From Streptomyces djakartensis (GTDB lineage Bacteria; Actinomycetota; Actinomycetes; Streptomycetales; Streptomycetaceae): a stretch of DNA of 64,000 nt. A program made the translations under genes and the position numbers. Every line of letters begins with the position of its first letter. The first letter of the stretch is position 1. The notes below the pieces were generated by a model, which was not told the origin of the DNA, did no database searches, and saw nothing but the letters and a program-made list of their open reading frames with translations. Positions 16,310 through 24,992 of this stretch are shown piece after piece. The stretch spans positions 62,001-126,000 of the forward strand of contig NZ_BMWE01000015.1 of assembly GCF_014651075.1 (NCBI RefSeq). The letters are read 5' to 3'.

Positions 16310-17362
16310 TCATGCGGACAGCACGTCCAGCAGACGGTCCACGTCCGCGGACGTGTTGTGGAGGTGGAACGCGGCCCGCAGATTGCCCGCCCGGTCGGAC
16401 ACCTCGATGCCCGCCCTGCTCAGTTCGCCCTGCCGGTGGCCGAGCCCGGGGACGGACACGATCGCCGAGCCCGGCGCGGGCACCGGCGTGTGCCCCAGCT
16501 CGGCGAGCCCGGCGCGGAAGCGGTCGGCGAGGGCGACGTCGTGGGCGTGCACGACGTCGACGCCGATCTCCTCGATGAGCTCCAGCGAGGCGCGCAGCCC
16601 GGCATAGGTGAAGAGGGACGGGCTGACGTCGAACCGCCGCGCGGAGTGGGCGAGTTCCTCGACGGGCCCGTAGCAGCTCTCCCAGGGAACCTCACCGGCG
16701 ACCCAGCCCGCGAGCAGCGGTGAGAGCCCGCCGAAGTCCTGCGGGACGACGCAGAACGCGGCCCCGTGCGGCCCCAGGAGCCACTTGAAACCGACAGCGG
16801 CGAGGAAGTCGTCCGCGTCGGCCTCCATCGGCAGCCAGCCTGCCGACTGGGAGGCGTCGACGTAGGTGCGGGCCCCGTGCGCCCGGGCCGCCTCACGTAC
16901 GGCCGGCAGGTCGGCGAGCCGGCCGTCGGCGGACTGGACGGTGCTGACCGCGACGAGTGCGGTGCCGGGGCGGACGGACTCGGCGAGCCGCTCCAGGGGC
17001 ACGACGCGCACCTTGAGGTCGTCGCGCACGTGGAAGGGGTTCACCAGCGAGGAGAAGTCGCCCTCAGCGGTGAGGACTTCCGCGCCGGCGGGCAGCGACG
17101 CGGCGATCAGTCCGCCGTACTCGGCGACCGAGGCGACCGTGGCGACCCACTCGGCCGGCACACCGGCCAGCCGGGCGAAGGACGCGCGGGCGGCCTCCAC
17201 GTTCTCGTACAGGGGACCCAGGGGCATGCCCTCGGCCCGCATCCGCACCGCCTGGTCCAGGGCGGTGACGGTGCGGGCGGGCAGGAGCCCGTTGCTCGCG
17301 GTGTTCAGGTAGGTGTGCTTCGGGGTGAACTCGGCACGGACGAGGTTCTCGAAGGTCTCCAT
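16310..17362 (-). CDS. Class V aminotransferase / cysteine desulfurase-fold protein
   Basis: 350-residue PLP enzyme: Schiff-base Lys193 in AVGFKWLLGPHG and PLP-binding Asp in TYVDASQSAGWLPMEAD. The overall pattern (LNTASNGLLPARTV at the N-terminus, late FDVSPSLFTYAGLRAS) resembles isopenicillin-N-epimerase-like or NifS-like proteins of unknown substrate. I start at the Met before ETFENLVRAEF; an in-frame ATG 36 bp upstream (17398) would add 12 poorly conserved residues. Convergent with ectD. Confidence 0.78.
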   Translation of the reverse strand: METFENLVRAEFTPKHTYLNTASNGLLPARTVTALDQAVRMRAEGMPLGPLYENVEAARASFARLAGVPAEWVATVASVAEYGGLIAASLPAGAEVLTAEGDFSSLVNPFHVRDDLKVRVVPLERLAESVRPGTALVAVSTVQSADGRLADLPAVREAARAHGARTYVDASQSAGWLPMEADADDFLAAVGFKWLLGPHGAAFCVVPQDFGGLSPLLAGWVAGEVPWESCYGPVEELAHSARRFDVSPSLFTYAGLRASLELIEEIGVDVVHAHDVALADRFRAGLAELGHTPVPAPGSAIVSVPGLGHRQGELSRAGIEVSDRAGNLRAAFHLHNTSADVDRLLDVLSA

Positions 17363-17459
17363 GGGACCACTCTGCGTCCCCGGGACCTCCCCGTCCATTG
17401 CCGATTTCTGCGCGGTGTCGCTAAGGAGCGCTTATGGATCCGCCCCGACCTGCGCGTTT

Positions 17460-18173
17460 TCAGTGCTGGGGCACGGCACACCCGTCCGGGCCGCACGCGT
17501 CCGCGTCACCGCCGTCCACGATCGTCAGGGGCGTGCGCTCGCCGTACGCCTGCGCCAGGGCCTGGGTGAAGACCTCGGCGGGCTGGGCGCCGGAGACGCC
17601 GTACTTGCGGTCGAGTACGAAGAACGGCACACCGCTCGCGCCGAGCTGCGCGGCCTCCCGCTCGTCGGCCCGGACCTCGGCGGCGTAGGCACCGGGGTCG
17701 GCGAGCACCCCACGGGCGGCGTCCGCTTCCAGACCAGCGGCCACGGCCAGCTCCACGAGCCGCTCGTCGTCACCGAAAACCGAGCGCTCCTCGGTGAAGT
17801 TGGCCCGGTACAGCAGGTCGAGCAGCCGCTCCTGGCGGCCCTGCTCCTTGGCGAAGTGGAGCAGCCGGTGCATGTCGAAGGTGCTGCCGTGGTCACGACC
17901 GCGCGTGCGGTACTCCAGCCCCTCTGCGGCGGCCTGCGCGCCCAGGTTGTCCTCGCCGGCCTCGGCCTGCGCCTCGGTCATCCCGTACTTCCTGGTGAGC
18001 ATCGTGATCACGGGCTGGATGTCGTCCTTGGCGCGGCCCGGGTCGAGCTCGAAGGAGCGGTGCACCACCTCGACCTGGTCGCGGTGCGGGAAGTCCCGCA
18101 GCGCCTTCTCGAAGCGGGCCTTGCCCACGTAGCACCAGGGGCAGGCGATGTCGCTCCAGATCTCGACGCGCAT
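17460..18173 (-). CDS. DsbA-family oxidoreductase, FrnE-like
   Basis: 237 residues, thioredoxin fold with CPWC at residues 11-14 at the end of the first strand, and the family's helical insert (FDMHRLLHFAKEQGRQERLLDLLYRANF). Ends with GVSGAQPAEVFTQALAQA typical of FrnE-type 2-hydroxychromene-isomerase-like DsbAs. No signal peptide, so probably a cytosolic thiol-disulfide enzyme. ATG 18173 has GGAGAGAA upstream. A TGAACGTTCA palindrome lies upstream at 18226-18235. Confidence 0.85.
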   Translation of the reverse strand: MRVEIWSDIACPWCYVGKARFEKALRDFPHRDQVEVVHRSFELDPGRAKDDIQPVITMLTRKYGMTEAQAEAGEDNLGAQAAAEGLEYRTRGRDHGSTFDMHRLLHFAKEQGRQERLLDLLYRANFTEERSVFGDDERLVELAVAAGLEADAARGVLADPGAYAAEVRADEREAAQLGASGVPFFVLDRKYGVSGAQPAEVFTQALAQAYGERTPLTIVDGGDADACGPDGCAVPQH

Positions 18174-18293
18174 GTCCAGTTCTCTCCAGCTCGTACGGGG
18201 TGCGGAGACTCCCTCCGCCGAGTAGGTGAACGTTCAAGCAGCTCGTTTCATTCCGGAGGCCGGCCCGGCCGGGGACGCGTTTCCCGCCGGGCC

Positions 18294-18902
18294 TCAGCTG
18301 CCGTCCCGCAGATCATCCGGCCAGTTCGGCCGGAACTCGACGTGGTCGTACGTCACCACGCAGCCCGCCCCCATCGGTGACTGGGCCATGAAACCGACCA
18401 GGGCCGCGCCCGTCTCCTTCTCGTCGCCGAGGGTGAAGAGGCGGACGAAAATCCAGCGTTCGCCGTCGCGGGAGGCGTGGAAGGCGAAGGCGCGACCCGT
18501 GCGACTGACCCGGAGCCAGACCGAACTGCCGTCCACCGTGAAGGAGTTGGCGTCGTCGGAGTGGCCCCGGGTGACGACCGTGCAGACCGTGGGGACGTCC
18601 GGGGAGTACTCCAGGCAGAGCTTGGCCCAGGTCCGCTCCCCTACGTGGACGTAGAGCGCCCCGGCGTCGAAGGCCGCACCGAACCCGACCGTGACCTTGG
18701 CGATCAGCTGGAAGTCCCCTTCGGGCGCCCCGAGCAGGCGCGGCGCGTCGGAAGCGGGATCCAGCGCCTCCCCGGTGGGCGGCACGAACCGGTCCTGGCG
18801 GGACCCGGCCCACCCCGTGAGTACGCCGTCCTCGTGGGACCAATGCCCATCGGGTCCATAGGTACGCAGCCCGAAGGGAAGTTCGGGAATCTCCAGATCC
18901 AT
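18294..18902 (-). CDS. DUF1349 domain protein (concanavalin-like fold)
   Basis: 202-residue cytosolic protein. The segment from FQLIAKVTVGFGAAFDAGALYVHVGERTWAKLCLEYSP through FAFHASRDGERWIFVRLF is characteristic of DUF1349, a beta-sandwich family of unknown biochemical role related to regulation-of-enolase protein 1. I start at ATG 18902 (DLEIPELPFGLRTYGPDG); the frame continues upstream only through a dispersed intergenic repeat. Confidence 0.8.
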   Translation of the reverse strand: MDLEIPELPFGLRTYGPDGHWSHEDGVLTGWAGSRQDRFVPPTGEALDPASDAPRLLGAPEGDFQLIAKVTVGFGAAFDAGALYVHVGERTWAKLCLEYSPDVPTVCTVVTRGHSDDANSFTVDGSSVWLRVSRTGRAFAFHASRDGERWIFVRLFTLGDEKETGAALVGFMAQSPMGAGCVVTYDHVEFRPNWPDDLRDGS

Positions 18903-18931
18903 TCGGCCCACTCTTTCAGCTCCGCCCTCAC

Positions 18932-18964
18932 GGGGCGCGGGGAACTGCGCGATCAACCACAACG
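18932..18964 (+). repeat. Dispersed GGGGCGCGGGGAACTGCGCGA repeat, copy 1
   Basis: Core plus trailing ATCAACCACAACG, in the 98-bp gap between the DUF1349 gene and the aldehyde dehydrogenase. Five other copies occur in this window. Confidence 0.8.
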
Positions 18965-19000
18965 AACCGGCAGCCGGCGGACACCCGCACCCCTACGGCG

Positions 19001-20530
19001 CTATCGCTCCAGACGCCCGTTGAACCTGCGAGGCAGCCCCAGCGGGTTCTCGTCCCGCAGCTCCGCGGGGAGCAACGCCGGCGGTGTGTTCTGATACACG
19101 ACAGGACGCAGCCACCGCTCGATCGCCGTACCGCCCACCGACGTGGATGTCGACGTCGTGGCCGGGTACGGCCCTCCGTGATGCTGCGCCGGCGCGACGG
19201 CGACACCCGTCGGCCAGCCGTTGACCAGCACACGGCCGGCCAGCGGCGTCAGCTCCCGCAGCAGCTCCGCACCGCCGCCCTGGCCGGCGGCCTCCTCCTC
19301 GGACAGCTGCACCGTCGCCGTCAGGTTGCCCGGCAGACGCGACAGCACCGCCTTCACCTCGGCCTCGTCCTCGTAGCGCGCCACAACGGTGACCGGGCCG
19401 AAGCACTCCTCCAGCAGCAGGTCGTGCTCGCCCTCCGCCGTAAGCCTGCTGGCCGGCACCGTGAGGAAGCCCGCGCTGACCGTGTGCTCACCGCCCGCGC
19501 CGGGCGTGACCGGGGAGTCGACGTCGGGCAGCTGGGCGCGCTCGGCCACGCCGGCGACGAAGTTGTCGCGCATGCGGTGGTCCAGCAGCACCCCGGCGTC
19601 GGTGTCGCTGACGGCGTCGGTCAGCGACTTCAGCAGGGCGTCACCGGCGGCACCGGCCGGTGCGAGGACGAGGCCCGGCTTCACGCAGAACTGGCCGACG
19701 CCCAGCGTCATGGAACCGGCGAGGCCGGAGCCGATCGCCTCGGCCCGCTCGGCGGCGGCGGCCTCGGTGACGACGACCGGGTTCAGGGAGCCCAGCTCGC
19801 CGTGGAACGGGATCGGCACGGGGCGGGCGGCCGCCGCGTCGAAGAGGGCCCGGCCACCGCGCACGGACCCGGTGAAGCCGGCCGCCGCGACCAGCGGGTG
19901 CTTGATCAGCTCGACACCCGCGTCGAAGCCGTGCACCAGGCCGACGACGCCCTCGGGGATGCCGTGCCGGGCGGCGGCGCGGCGCAGCATCTTGGCCACG
20001 TACTCCGACAGGGCCGGGTGGTCCGGGTGGGCCTTCACGACGACCGGGCAGCCGGCCGCCAGCGCGCTGGCGGTGTCGCCGCCCGCGACCGAGAAGGCGA
20101 AGGGGAAGTTCGACGCCGAGTACACGGCGACGACGCCCAGGGGCACCTTGTAGCGACGCAGGTCCGGGACGGGCGGGGTCGCGGTGTCGTCGGGGTGGTT
20201 GATGACGACGTCGAGGAAGGCGCCCTCGTCGACGATGCCGGCGAAGGCCCGCAGCTGGTAGCAGGTGCGGGCGAGCTCGCCGGTCAGCCGGACCGGGCCG
20301 AGCGCGGTCTCGGCGTCGGCGGTCTCGACCAGACCGTCCTTGGCCGCCTCCAGCTCGTCGGCGGCGGCGCGCAGGAAGGCGGACCGGACGGCGCGGTCGG
20401 CGAGCGCGCCCCGCACCTCGTGGGCGGCACGGACGGCGGCGTCCACCTCCTGGGCTGTGGCCTCCACCGCAACCTGTTCACGCTGCTTCCCGGTTCGGGG
20501 GTCGACACTCCAGACTGGTGCTGCTGCCAC
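19001..20530 (-). CDS. NAD(P)-dependent aldehyde dehydrogenase, 2-oxoglutarate semialdehyde dehydrogenase-like
   Basis: 509-residue ALDH. General base Glu is in FHGELGSLNPVVV and nucleophile Cys in LGVGQFCVKPGLV; the FFPAFSVAGGDTASALAAGCPVVVK-like cofactor region is present. This subfamily oxidises 2-oxoglutarate semialdehyde, the end-product of the uronate and L-arabinonate routes, which fits KdgD and DapA/IlvD genes 25-30 kb away. I start at GTG 20530: GGAGGGA lies 6-7 bases before it; a GTG at 20545 has no ribosome site. Divergent from the IclR gene, with a shared palindrome between. Confidence 0.83.
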   Translation of the reverse strand: MAAAPVWSVDPRTGKQREQVAVEATAQEVDAAVRAAHEVRGALADRAVRSAFLRAAADELEAAKDGLVETADAETALGPVRLTGELARTCYQLRAFAGIVDEGAFLDVVINHPDDTATPPVPDLRRYKVPLGVVAVYSASNFPFAFSVAGGDTASALAAGCPVVVKAHPDHPALSEYVAKMLRRAAARHGIPEGVVGLVHGFDAGVELIKHPLVAAAGFTGSVRGGRALFDAAAARPVPIPFHGELGSLNPVVVTEAAAAERAEAIGSGLAGSMTLGVGQFCVKPGLVLAPAGAAGDALLKSLTDAVSDTDAGVLLDHRMRDNFVAGVAERAQLPDVDSPVTPGAGGEHTVSAGFLTVPASRLTAEGEHDLLLEECFGPVTVVARYEDEAEVKAVLSRLPGNLTATVQLSEEEAAGQGGGAELLRELTPLAGRVLVNGWPTGVAVAPAQHHGGPYPATTSTSTSVGGTAIERWLRPVVYQNTPPALLPAELRDENPLGLPRRFNGRLER

Positions 20531-20569
20531 CGCGGGTCCCTCCACGTGTATCTGGGTCTCACCAGGCTT

Positions 20570-20585
20570 GTTCGATATACTGAAC
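20570..20585. promoter_or_regulatory. Candidate IclR operator between the aldehyde dehydrogenase and regulator genes
   Basis: GTTCGATATACTGAAC: outer GTTC/GAAC arms and a central TATA are symmetric, giving a GTTCnnTATAnnGAAC palindrome. It lies 40 bp upstream of the dehydrogenase start in the divergent promoter region, as expected for an IclR-family operator. Confidence 0.6.
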
Positions 20586-20649
20586 GCCGTCTCTGATGAT
20601 GAATATGCTGTCGGAGACTATTTCCCGTCGAACGAAGGGGTCAAGGGCG

Positions 20650-21423
20650 ATGGCGGCAGCCGAGGCAGGCGGCGGGGCACAGGTCAAGTCCGCGGTACGG
20701 ACCGTTGAACTGCTGGAATACTTCGCCGGGCGTCCCGGTATGCACTCGCTCGCGGCGGTCCAGGAGGCCGTCGGGTATCCCAAGTCCAGCCTGTACATGC
20801 TGCTGCGCACGCTCGTCGAACTGGGCTGGGTGGAGACGGACGCCACGGGCACGCGGTACGGCATCGGGGTGCGCGCCCTGCTGGTCGGCACGTCGTACAT
20901 CGACGGCGACGAGGTGGTCGCGGCGGCCCGCCCGACCCTGGACCGGCTCTCCGACGACACCACGGAGACGATCCACCTGGCCCGCCTGGACGGCACGAAC
21001 GTCGTCTACCTCGCCACCCGCCAGTCGCAGCACTACCTGCGCCCCTTCACCCGGGTCGGCCGCCGTCTGCCCGCGCACTCCACGTCCCTCGGCAAGGCGC
21101 TGCTGAGCACGTACTCGGACGAGCAGGTGCGCAAGATGCTCCCGGAGACCCTGCCCGCGCTGACCGAGCACACGATCACCGACCGGGAGAAGCTCATCGA
21201 GGAGCTGCGCCAGGTGCGGGAGCAGGGCTTCGCCGTGGACCGCGAGGAGAACACGCTCGGGCTGCGCTGCTTCGGAGTCGCGATCCCCTACCGCACGCCC
21301 GCGCGGGACGCGATCAGCTGCTCGGTGCCGGTGGCCCGGCTGACGCCGGCGCACGAACAGCTCGTCAAGGACGCCCTCTTCGACGCGCGGGACCGGCTGA
21401 CACTGGCCACCCGTAGGCTCTGA
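20650..21423 (+). CDS. IclR-family transcriptional regulator
   Basis: 257 residues: N-terminal winged helix (VKSAVRTVELLEYFAGRPGMHSLAAVQEAVGYPKSSLYMLLRTLVELGWV) and C-terminal IclR effector domain (THLARLDG-like, PAHSTSLGKALLS, GFAVDREENTLGLRCFGVAIP). Probably controls the divergent aldehyde dehydrogenase and thereby sugar-acid catabolism (inference from position). I start at ATG 20650, preceded by AAGGG; earlier in-frame ATGs at 20596 lie in the operator/promoter zone. Confidence 0.88.
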   Translation: MAAAEAGGGAQVKSAVRTVELLEYFAGRPGMHSLAAVQEAVGYPKSSLYMLLRTLVELGWVETDATGTRYGIGVRALLVGTSYIDGDEVVAAARPTLDRLSDDTTETIHLARLDGTNVVYLATRQSQHYLRPFTRVGRRLPAHSTSLGKALLSTYSDEQVRKMLPETLPALTEHTITDREKLIEELRQVREQGFAVDREENTLGLRCFGVAIPYRTPARDAISCSVPVARLTPAHEQLVKDALFDARDRLTLATRRL

Positions 21424-21426
21424 GGC

Positions 21427-21897
21427 ATGAACGTCGAGCTGCGCGAGGTCCATGACAGCGATCTGCCGGTCTTCTTCCGGCAGATGAACGACCCCGAGGC
21501 GCTCCACATGGCCGCCTTCACCCCCGAGAACCCGTCCGACCGGGACGCCTTCGACGCCCACTGGGCGAGGATCCGGTCCTCGGACGCTGTGATCCGCACC
21601 GTGCTGGCCGACGGTGACGTGGTCGGCAGCACGGCGGTGTACGGGGAGCCGGGCGAGCGCGAGGTGACCTACTGGATCGACCGTGCGTACTGGGGCAAGG
21701 GCATCGCCACGGCGGCCCTGCGGGCCCTGCTGGCCGAGGTGCCCGAGCGTCCCCTCTACGCGCGAGCGGCCTCGGACAACGCCGGGTCGCTGCGCGTCCT
21801 GGAGAAGTGCGGCTTCGACGCCGTGGCGTCGGCCAGGGGGTATGCCCGCGCCCGCGGTGCCGAGATCGACGAGACGGTGCTCCTCCTGGAGGGATGA
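21427..21897 (+). CDS. GNAT-family N-acetyltransferase (RimJ/RimL type)
   Basis: 156 residues with the acetyl-CoA binding motif REVTYWIDRAYWGKGIATAALRALL and the late ERPLYARAASDNAGSLRVLEKCGF typical of RimJ/RimL-like acetyltransferases. Begins 3 bp after the IclR stop, so probably cotranscribed. Substrate unknown. Confidence 0.85.
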   Translation: MNVELREVHDSDLPVFFRQMNDPEALHMAAFTPENPSDRDAFDAHWARIRSSDAVIRTVLADGDVVGSTAVYGEPGEREVTYWIDRAYWGKGIATAALRALLAEVPERPLYARAASDNAGSLRVLEKCGFDAVASARGYARARGAEIDETVLLLEG

Positions 21898-21987
21898 GGC
21901 CCACCGCCGGCCTCTCCCCCGTCCGGCGGAGACGGATCGTCGCCGTGCAGGACGTGCCGCCCGGCTCCGGCGCGGGAGCCTGATCGC

Positions 21988-22995
21988 ATGACGCAGCCCC
22001 TCGCACCCTCCCCGGCCCCCGCCCTCGCCGTTCGCCTCAGCCGCCCCCGGCGTCTTCTCCGTGCCGTCGCCGTCCTTTCCTGTGTGCCGTACCTCGGTCT
22101 CAAGGCCGCCTGGATCGCGGGCAGCCACATCGGGATCCCCGAGGGAAGCGGACTGCTCGACGACCGCGTGGGCATGGCCGTGATCAACGGGGTCTCCGTG
22201 CTGCTCGACAGCGCGGTCGTCGTGCTGGCGCTGGTGCTGACCCGGCCGTGGGGGATGCGGGTGCCGGCCTGGCTGCTGGCGTTCCCCGTGTGGGTCGCCA
22301 CCGGGCTGCTCGCCCCGATCATGGCCGGGTTCCCGGCGCAACTGATCGTGAAGGCGTTCGCAGACGGTGCCGCGCCGGGCCCGGAGCACGAGCCCTTCCT
22401 GCACGAGTGGGTGTTCACCGTCGTGTACACGGGCTTCATCCTGCAAGGACTCGCGCTGGGTGCCCTGTTCGTGCTCTACGCCCGCGACCGCTGGGGACAC
22501 TTGTGGCGCGGGCGCCTGCGGGAGCTGCCCGTGGGCGTCGTCGGTCCGGCCCACCGCGCCCTCGCCGTCGCCGCCGCCGTGCTCGCCCTGCTGCCTCTCA
22601 CCCTCCACCTGCTGTGGGCCTGCGGCTTCACCGCCGGGCTCGACGAGGGCCGGGCGGCGGACGGGGGCGCCGACTTCCGCGTCCTGGAAGCCGTGTTGGC
22701 GGCGTCCCTCCTCGCGGCCGTCGCCGGGGGCCTCCTGCTGGCCTTCCGGAGCGGCCGGGACCTGCCCGTGTCGGTGCCGCTCGCCCTGGCCTGGGTCGGC
22801 TCGGGTGCCGTGGCCTGCTGGGGTGGCTGGCTGTCGCTCGCCTCCCTCGGCGGCGGGGCGGACCTGACGGATCGTCCGACGCCGCTGATGAACCTCGCCT
22901 ACGCTGGCCAGATGCTCGTCGGCCTGCTCGTCGCCGCCATCGGCACCTACTACTTCGCGGAGCGCTCGGCCAGGGCCGTACGGCGGGCGGCGTGA
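21988..22995 (+). CDS. Multi-pass membrane protein of unknown function
   Basis: 335 residues with about eight hydrophobic segments (for example AVAVLSCVPYLGLKAAWIAG, VVVLALVLTRPWG, WLLAFPVWVATGLLAPIMAG, ALAVAAAVLALLPLTLHLLWA, LVGLLVAAIGTYYFA). No domain that I recognise. It overlaps the downstream histidine kinase gene by GTGA, so it likely works with that two-component system, perhaps as a sensing or target membrane protein (inference). Confidence 0.8.
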   Translation: MTQPLAPSPAPALAVRLSRPRRLLRAVAVLSCVPYLGLKAAWIAGSHIGIPEGSGLLDDRVGMAVINGVSVLLDSAVVVLALVLTRPWGMRVPAWLLAFPVWVATGLLAPIMAGFPAQLIVKAFADGAAPGPEHEPFLHEWVFTVVYTGFILQGLALGALFVLYARDRWGHLWRGRLRELPVGVVGPAHRALAVAAAVLALLPLTLHLLWACGFTAGLDEGRAADGGADFRVLEAVLAASLLAAVAGGLLLAFRSGRDLPVSVPLALAWVGSGAVACWGGWLSLASLGGGADLTDRPTPLMNLAYAGQMLVGLLVAAIGTYYFAERSARAVRRAA

Positions 22996-24239
22996 GCGCG
23001 GCCGCCCGGTCCCTGTTCGGCCGGCGGGCGCGCCTGCGCTGGGTCCATCTGATCCTCGGCGGCGCACTCGCCATGCCGTACTTCCTCGTCGGGTCGGTGA
23101 TCATCGGTCCGGTCACGGGCTCCACCGACGTCTTCGGGTCCTTCCCTCTGCAACTCGCCTCCTTCGCCGTGGGCCTGCCGCTCGCCGCCATCTCGTCCCT
23201 GTTCCCGCTGACCCGCCCGCTGGAGTCCGCGGGCGTGCGCTGGCTGTGCGATGTCGACGCGGACCGGATCGCCATGGGACCGGCCCGGACGTGGGGCGAG
23301 AAGGGCCGTACGGCGGCCTGGTTCACGCTGCATCTCGGCTTCGGCGGAATCATCGCGGGCGCGTCGCTGGCACTGCCCCCGTTCGCCGCTGTGCTGATCG
23401 TCCTGCCGGCCTTCGCGGAACTGCGCGACCCTCGGCTCGGGCTGCCCGAAGTCTTCGACCACACCTGGGCGTCGGCGCTCGCGCCGGTCGCGGGTGCCGC
23501 CTCGCTCGTGGCCCTGGCCGGCTGCGCGGCCGGCTGCGGAGCGCTGCTGGCCCGCTGGGCGCCGGTGTTGCTCGGCCCCACACCCGAGGACCGGCTCGCC
23601 GCCGCCGAGGCACGCGCCGCCGACCTCGCCGTACGCAACCGGCTGGCACGGGAACTGCACGACTCCGTCGGCCACGCCCTGAGCGCGGTCACCCTCCAGG
23701 CGAGCGCCGCGCGCCGCCTGCTGGGCACCGACCCGGAATTCGTCCGCGAGGCCCTCGCCGCGATCGAGGACACGACCCGGCGTACCGTCGGGGAACTCGA
23801 CGCCGTCCTGGGCGTGCTGCGCGAGGGCGACGCCCCCGGCACGGCCCCGGCGCCGACCCTCGCCGCCGACCTCGACGGCCTGCTGCGCCGTACCCGGGCG
23901 GGCGGACACCGGGTGACGGCCAGAGTCGAGGCCGACCCGGAGGCACTGCCCACGCTGCTGTCGCGGGAGGCGTACCGGATCGTGCAGGAGGGGCTGAGCA
24001 ACGCCCTCAGGCACTCCGGCGACCGGGTGACGGTGGATGTGCGCATCGCGGTGACGGCCGGGCGGTTGGACATCCGCGTGGAGAATCCGCTGAGCGGTTC
24101 CGCGTCCTCCCGCCCCGGTGGCGGCCACGGCCTGCGCGGCGTCGCGGACCGGGTCCGGCTGCTGGGCGGGACGGTGACGGCCGGACCGACCGCCGCACAG
24201 ACCTGGCGGCTGCACGCACGCCTGCCGATGACGCCGTGA
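22992..24239 (+). CDS. Sensor histidine kinase (NarL-type, HisKA_3)
   Basis: 415-residue membrane kinase. N-terminal half has about four transmembrane segments; then the dimerisation/phosphoacceptor box NRLARELHDSVGHALSAVTLQ with His223, followed by the HATPase domain (EAYRIVQEGLSNALRHSGD; G-box HGLRGVADRVRLLGGTV). Start GTG overlaps the membrane protein stop. The paired response regulator follows after 23 bp. Signal unknown. Confidence 0.88.
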   Translation: MSAAARSLFGRRARLRWVHLILGGALAMPYFLVGSVIIGPVTGSTDVFGSFPLQLASFAVGLPLAAISSLFPLTRPLESAGVRWLCDVDADRIAMGPARTWGEKGRTAAWFTLHLGFGGIIAGASLALPPFAAVLIVLPAFAELRDPRLGLPEVFDHTWASALAPVAGAASLVALAGCAAGCGALLARWAPVLLGPTPEDRLAAAEARAADLAVRNRLARELHDSVGHALSAVTLQASAARRLLGTDPEFVREALAAIEDTTRRTVGELDAVLGVLREGDAPGTAPAPTLAADLDGLLRRTRAGGHRVTARVEADPEALPTLLSREAYRIVQEGLSNALRHSGDRVTVDVRIAVTAGRLDIRVENPLSGSASSRPGGGHGLRGVADRVRLLGGTVTAGPTAAQTWRLHARLPMTP

Positions 24240-24262
24240 AGGCCCGCGCCGAAAGGACCCGC

Positions 24263-24925
24263 ATGACCCTGCCGACGCCCGTCCGTGTCGTCCTCGCCGA
24301 CGACGAGCGCATGGTCCGCAGCGCGCTGCGCGCCATCGTCTCCGCCGAGCCGGACCTGGAAGTGGTGGGTGAGGCGGCCACCGGCGCCGAGGCCGTGTCG
24401 GTGGTACGGGAGCTGCGGCCGGACGTCGTCCTCATGGACGTCCGGATGCCGCAGACCGACGGAATCCGCGCCACCGAGCAGATCCTCGCCACCATGGACG
24501 AGCCGCCCCGGATCATCGTCGTGACCACGTTCGAGAACGACTCCTACGTGTACGACGCGCTGCGCGCCGGAGCGGCCGGGTTCCTGCTGAAGCGGGCGGA
24601 GGCGGACGCTCTGGTACAGGCGGTCCGGCTGGTGGCGCGCAGCGACAGCCTGCTGTTCCCGGCGGCCGTCCGCACCCTCGCGGCCGAACACGCCCGCGCC
24701 CACCCGGCGCCGCCCGCTTGGGTGGCGAAGCTCACGGCCCGCGAGCAGGAGGTGCTGCGGCACATGGCGGGCGGGCTGACCAACGCGGAGATCGCCCGCC
24801 GGATGGGGGTCGGTCCGGCAACGGTGAAGTCGCACGTCGCGGCGGTTCTGACCAAGACGGGCACCCGGGACCGCACACAGGCGGTCATCGCGGCGTACGA
24901 GACGGGCTTCCTGAACACCAGGTGA
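24263..24925 (+). CDS. LuxR/NarL-family response regulator
   Basis: 220 residues: receiver domain with phosphoacceptor Asp59 in VVLMDVRMPQTDG and acidic pair Asp13/Asp14, then LuxR-type HTH (LTAREQEVLRHMAGGLTNAEIARRMGVGPATVKSHVAAVLTKTGTRDR). GAAAGGA precedes ATG 24263. Partner of the upstream kinase. Confidence 0.9.
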   Translation: MTLPTPVRVVLADDERMVRSALRAIVSAEPDLEVVGEAATGAEAVSVVRELRPDVVLMDVRMPQTDGIRATEQILATMDEPPRIIVVTTFENDSYVYDALRAGAAGFLLKRAEADALVQAVRLVARSDSLLFPAAVRTLAAEHARAHPAPPAWVAKLTAREQEVLRHMAGGLTNAEIARRMGVGPATVKSHVAAVLTKTGTRDRTQAVIAAYETGFLNTR

Positions 24926-24992
24926 GAAAACCGGGCCACCGGATGAGAAACCAGGACGGGCGGGAACGATCCGCCCACCTCCACTCGTCCTC

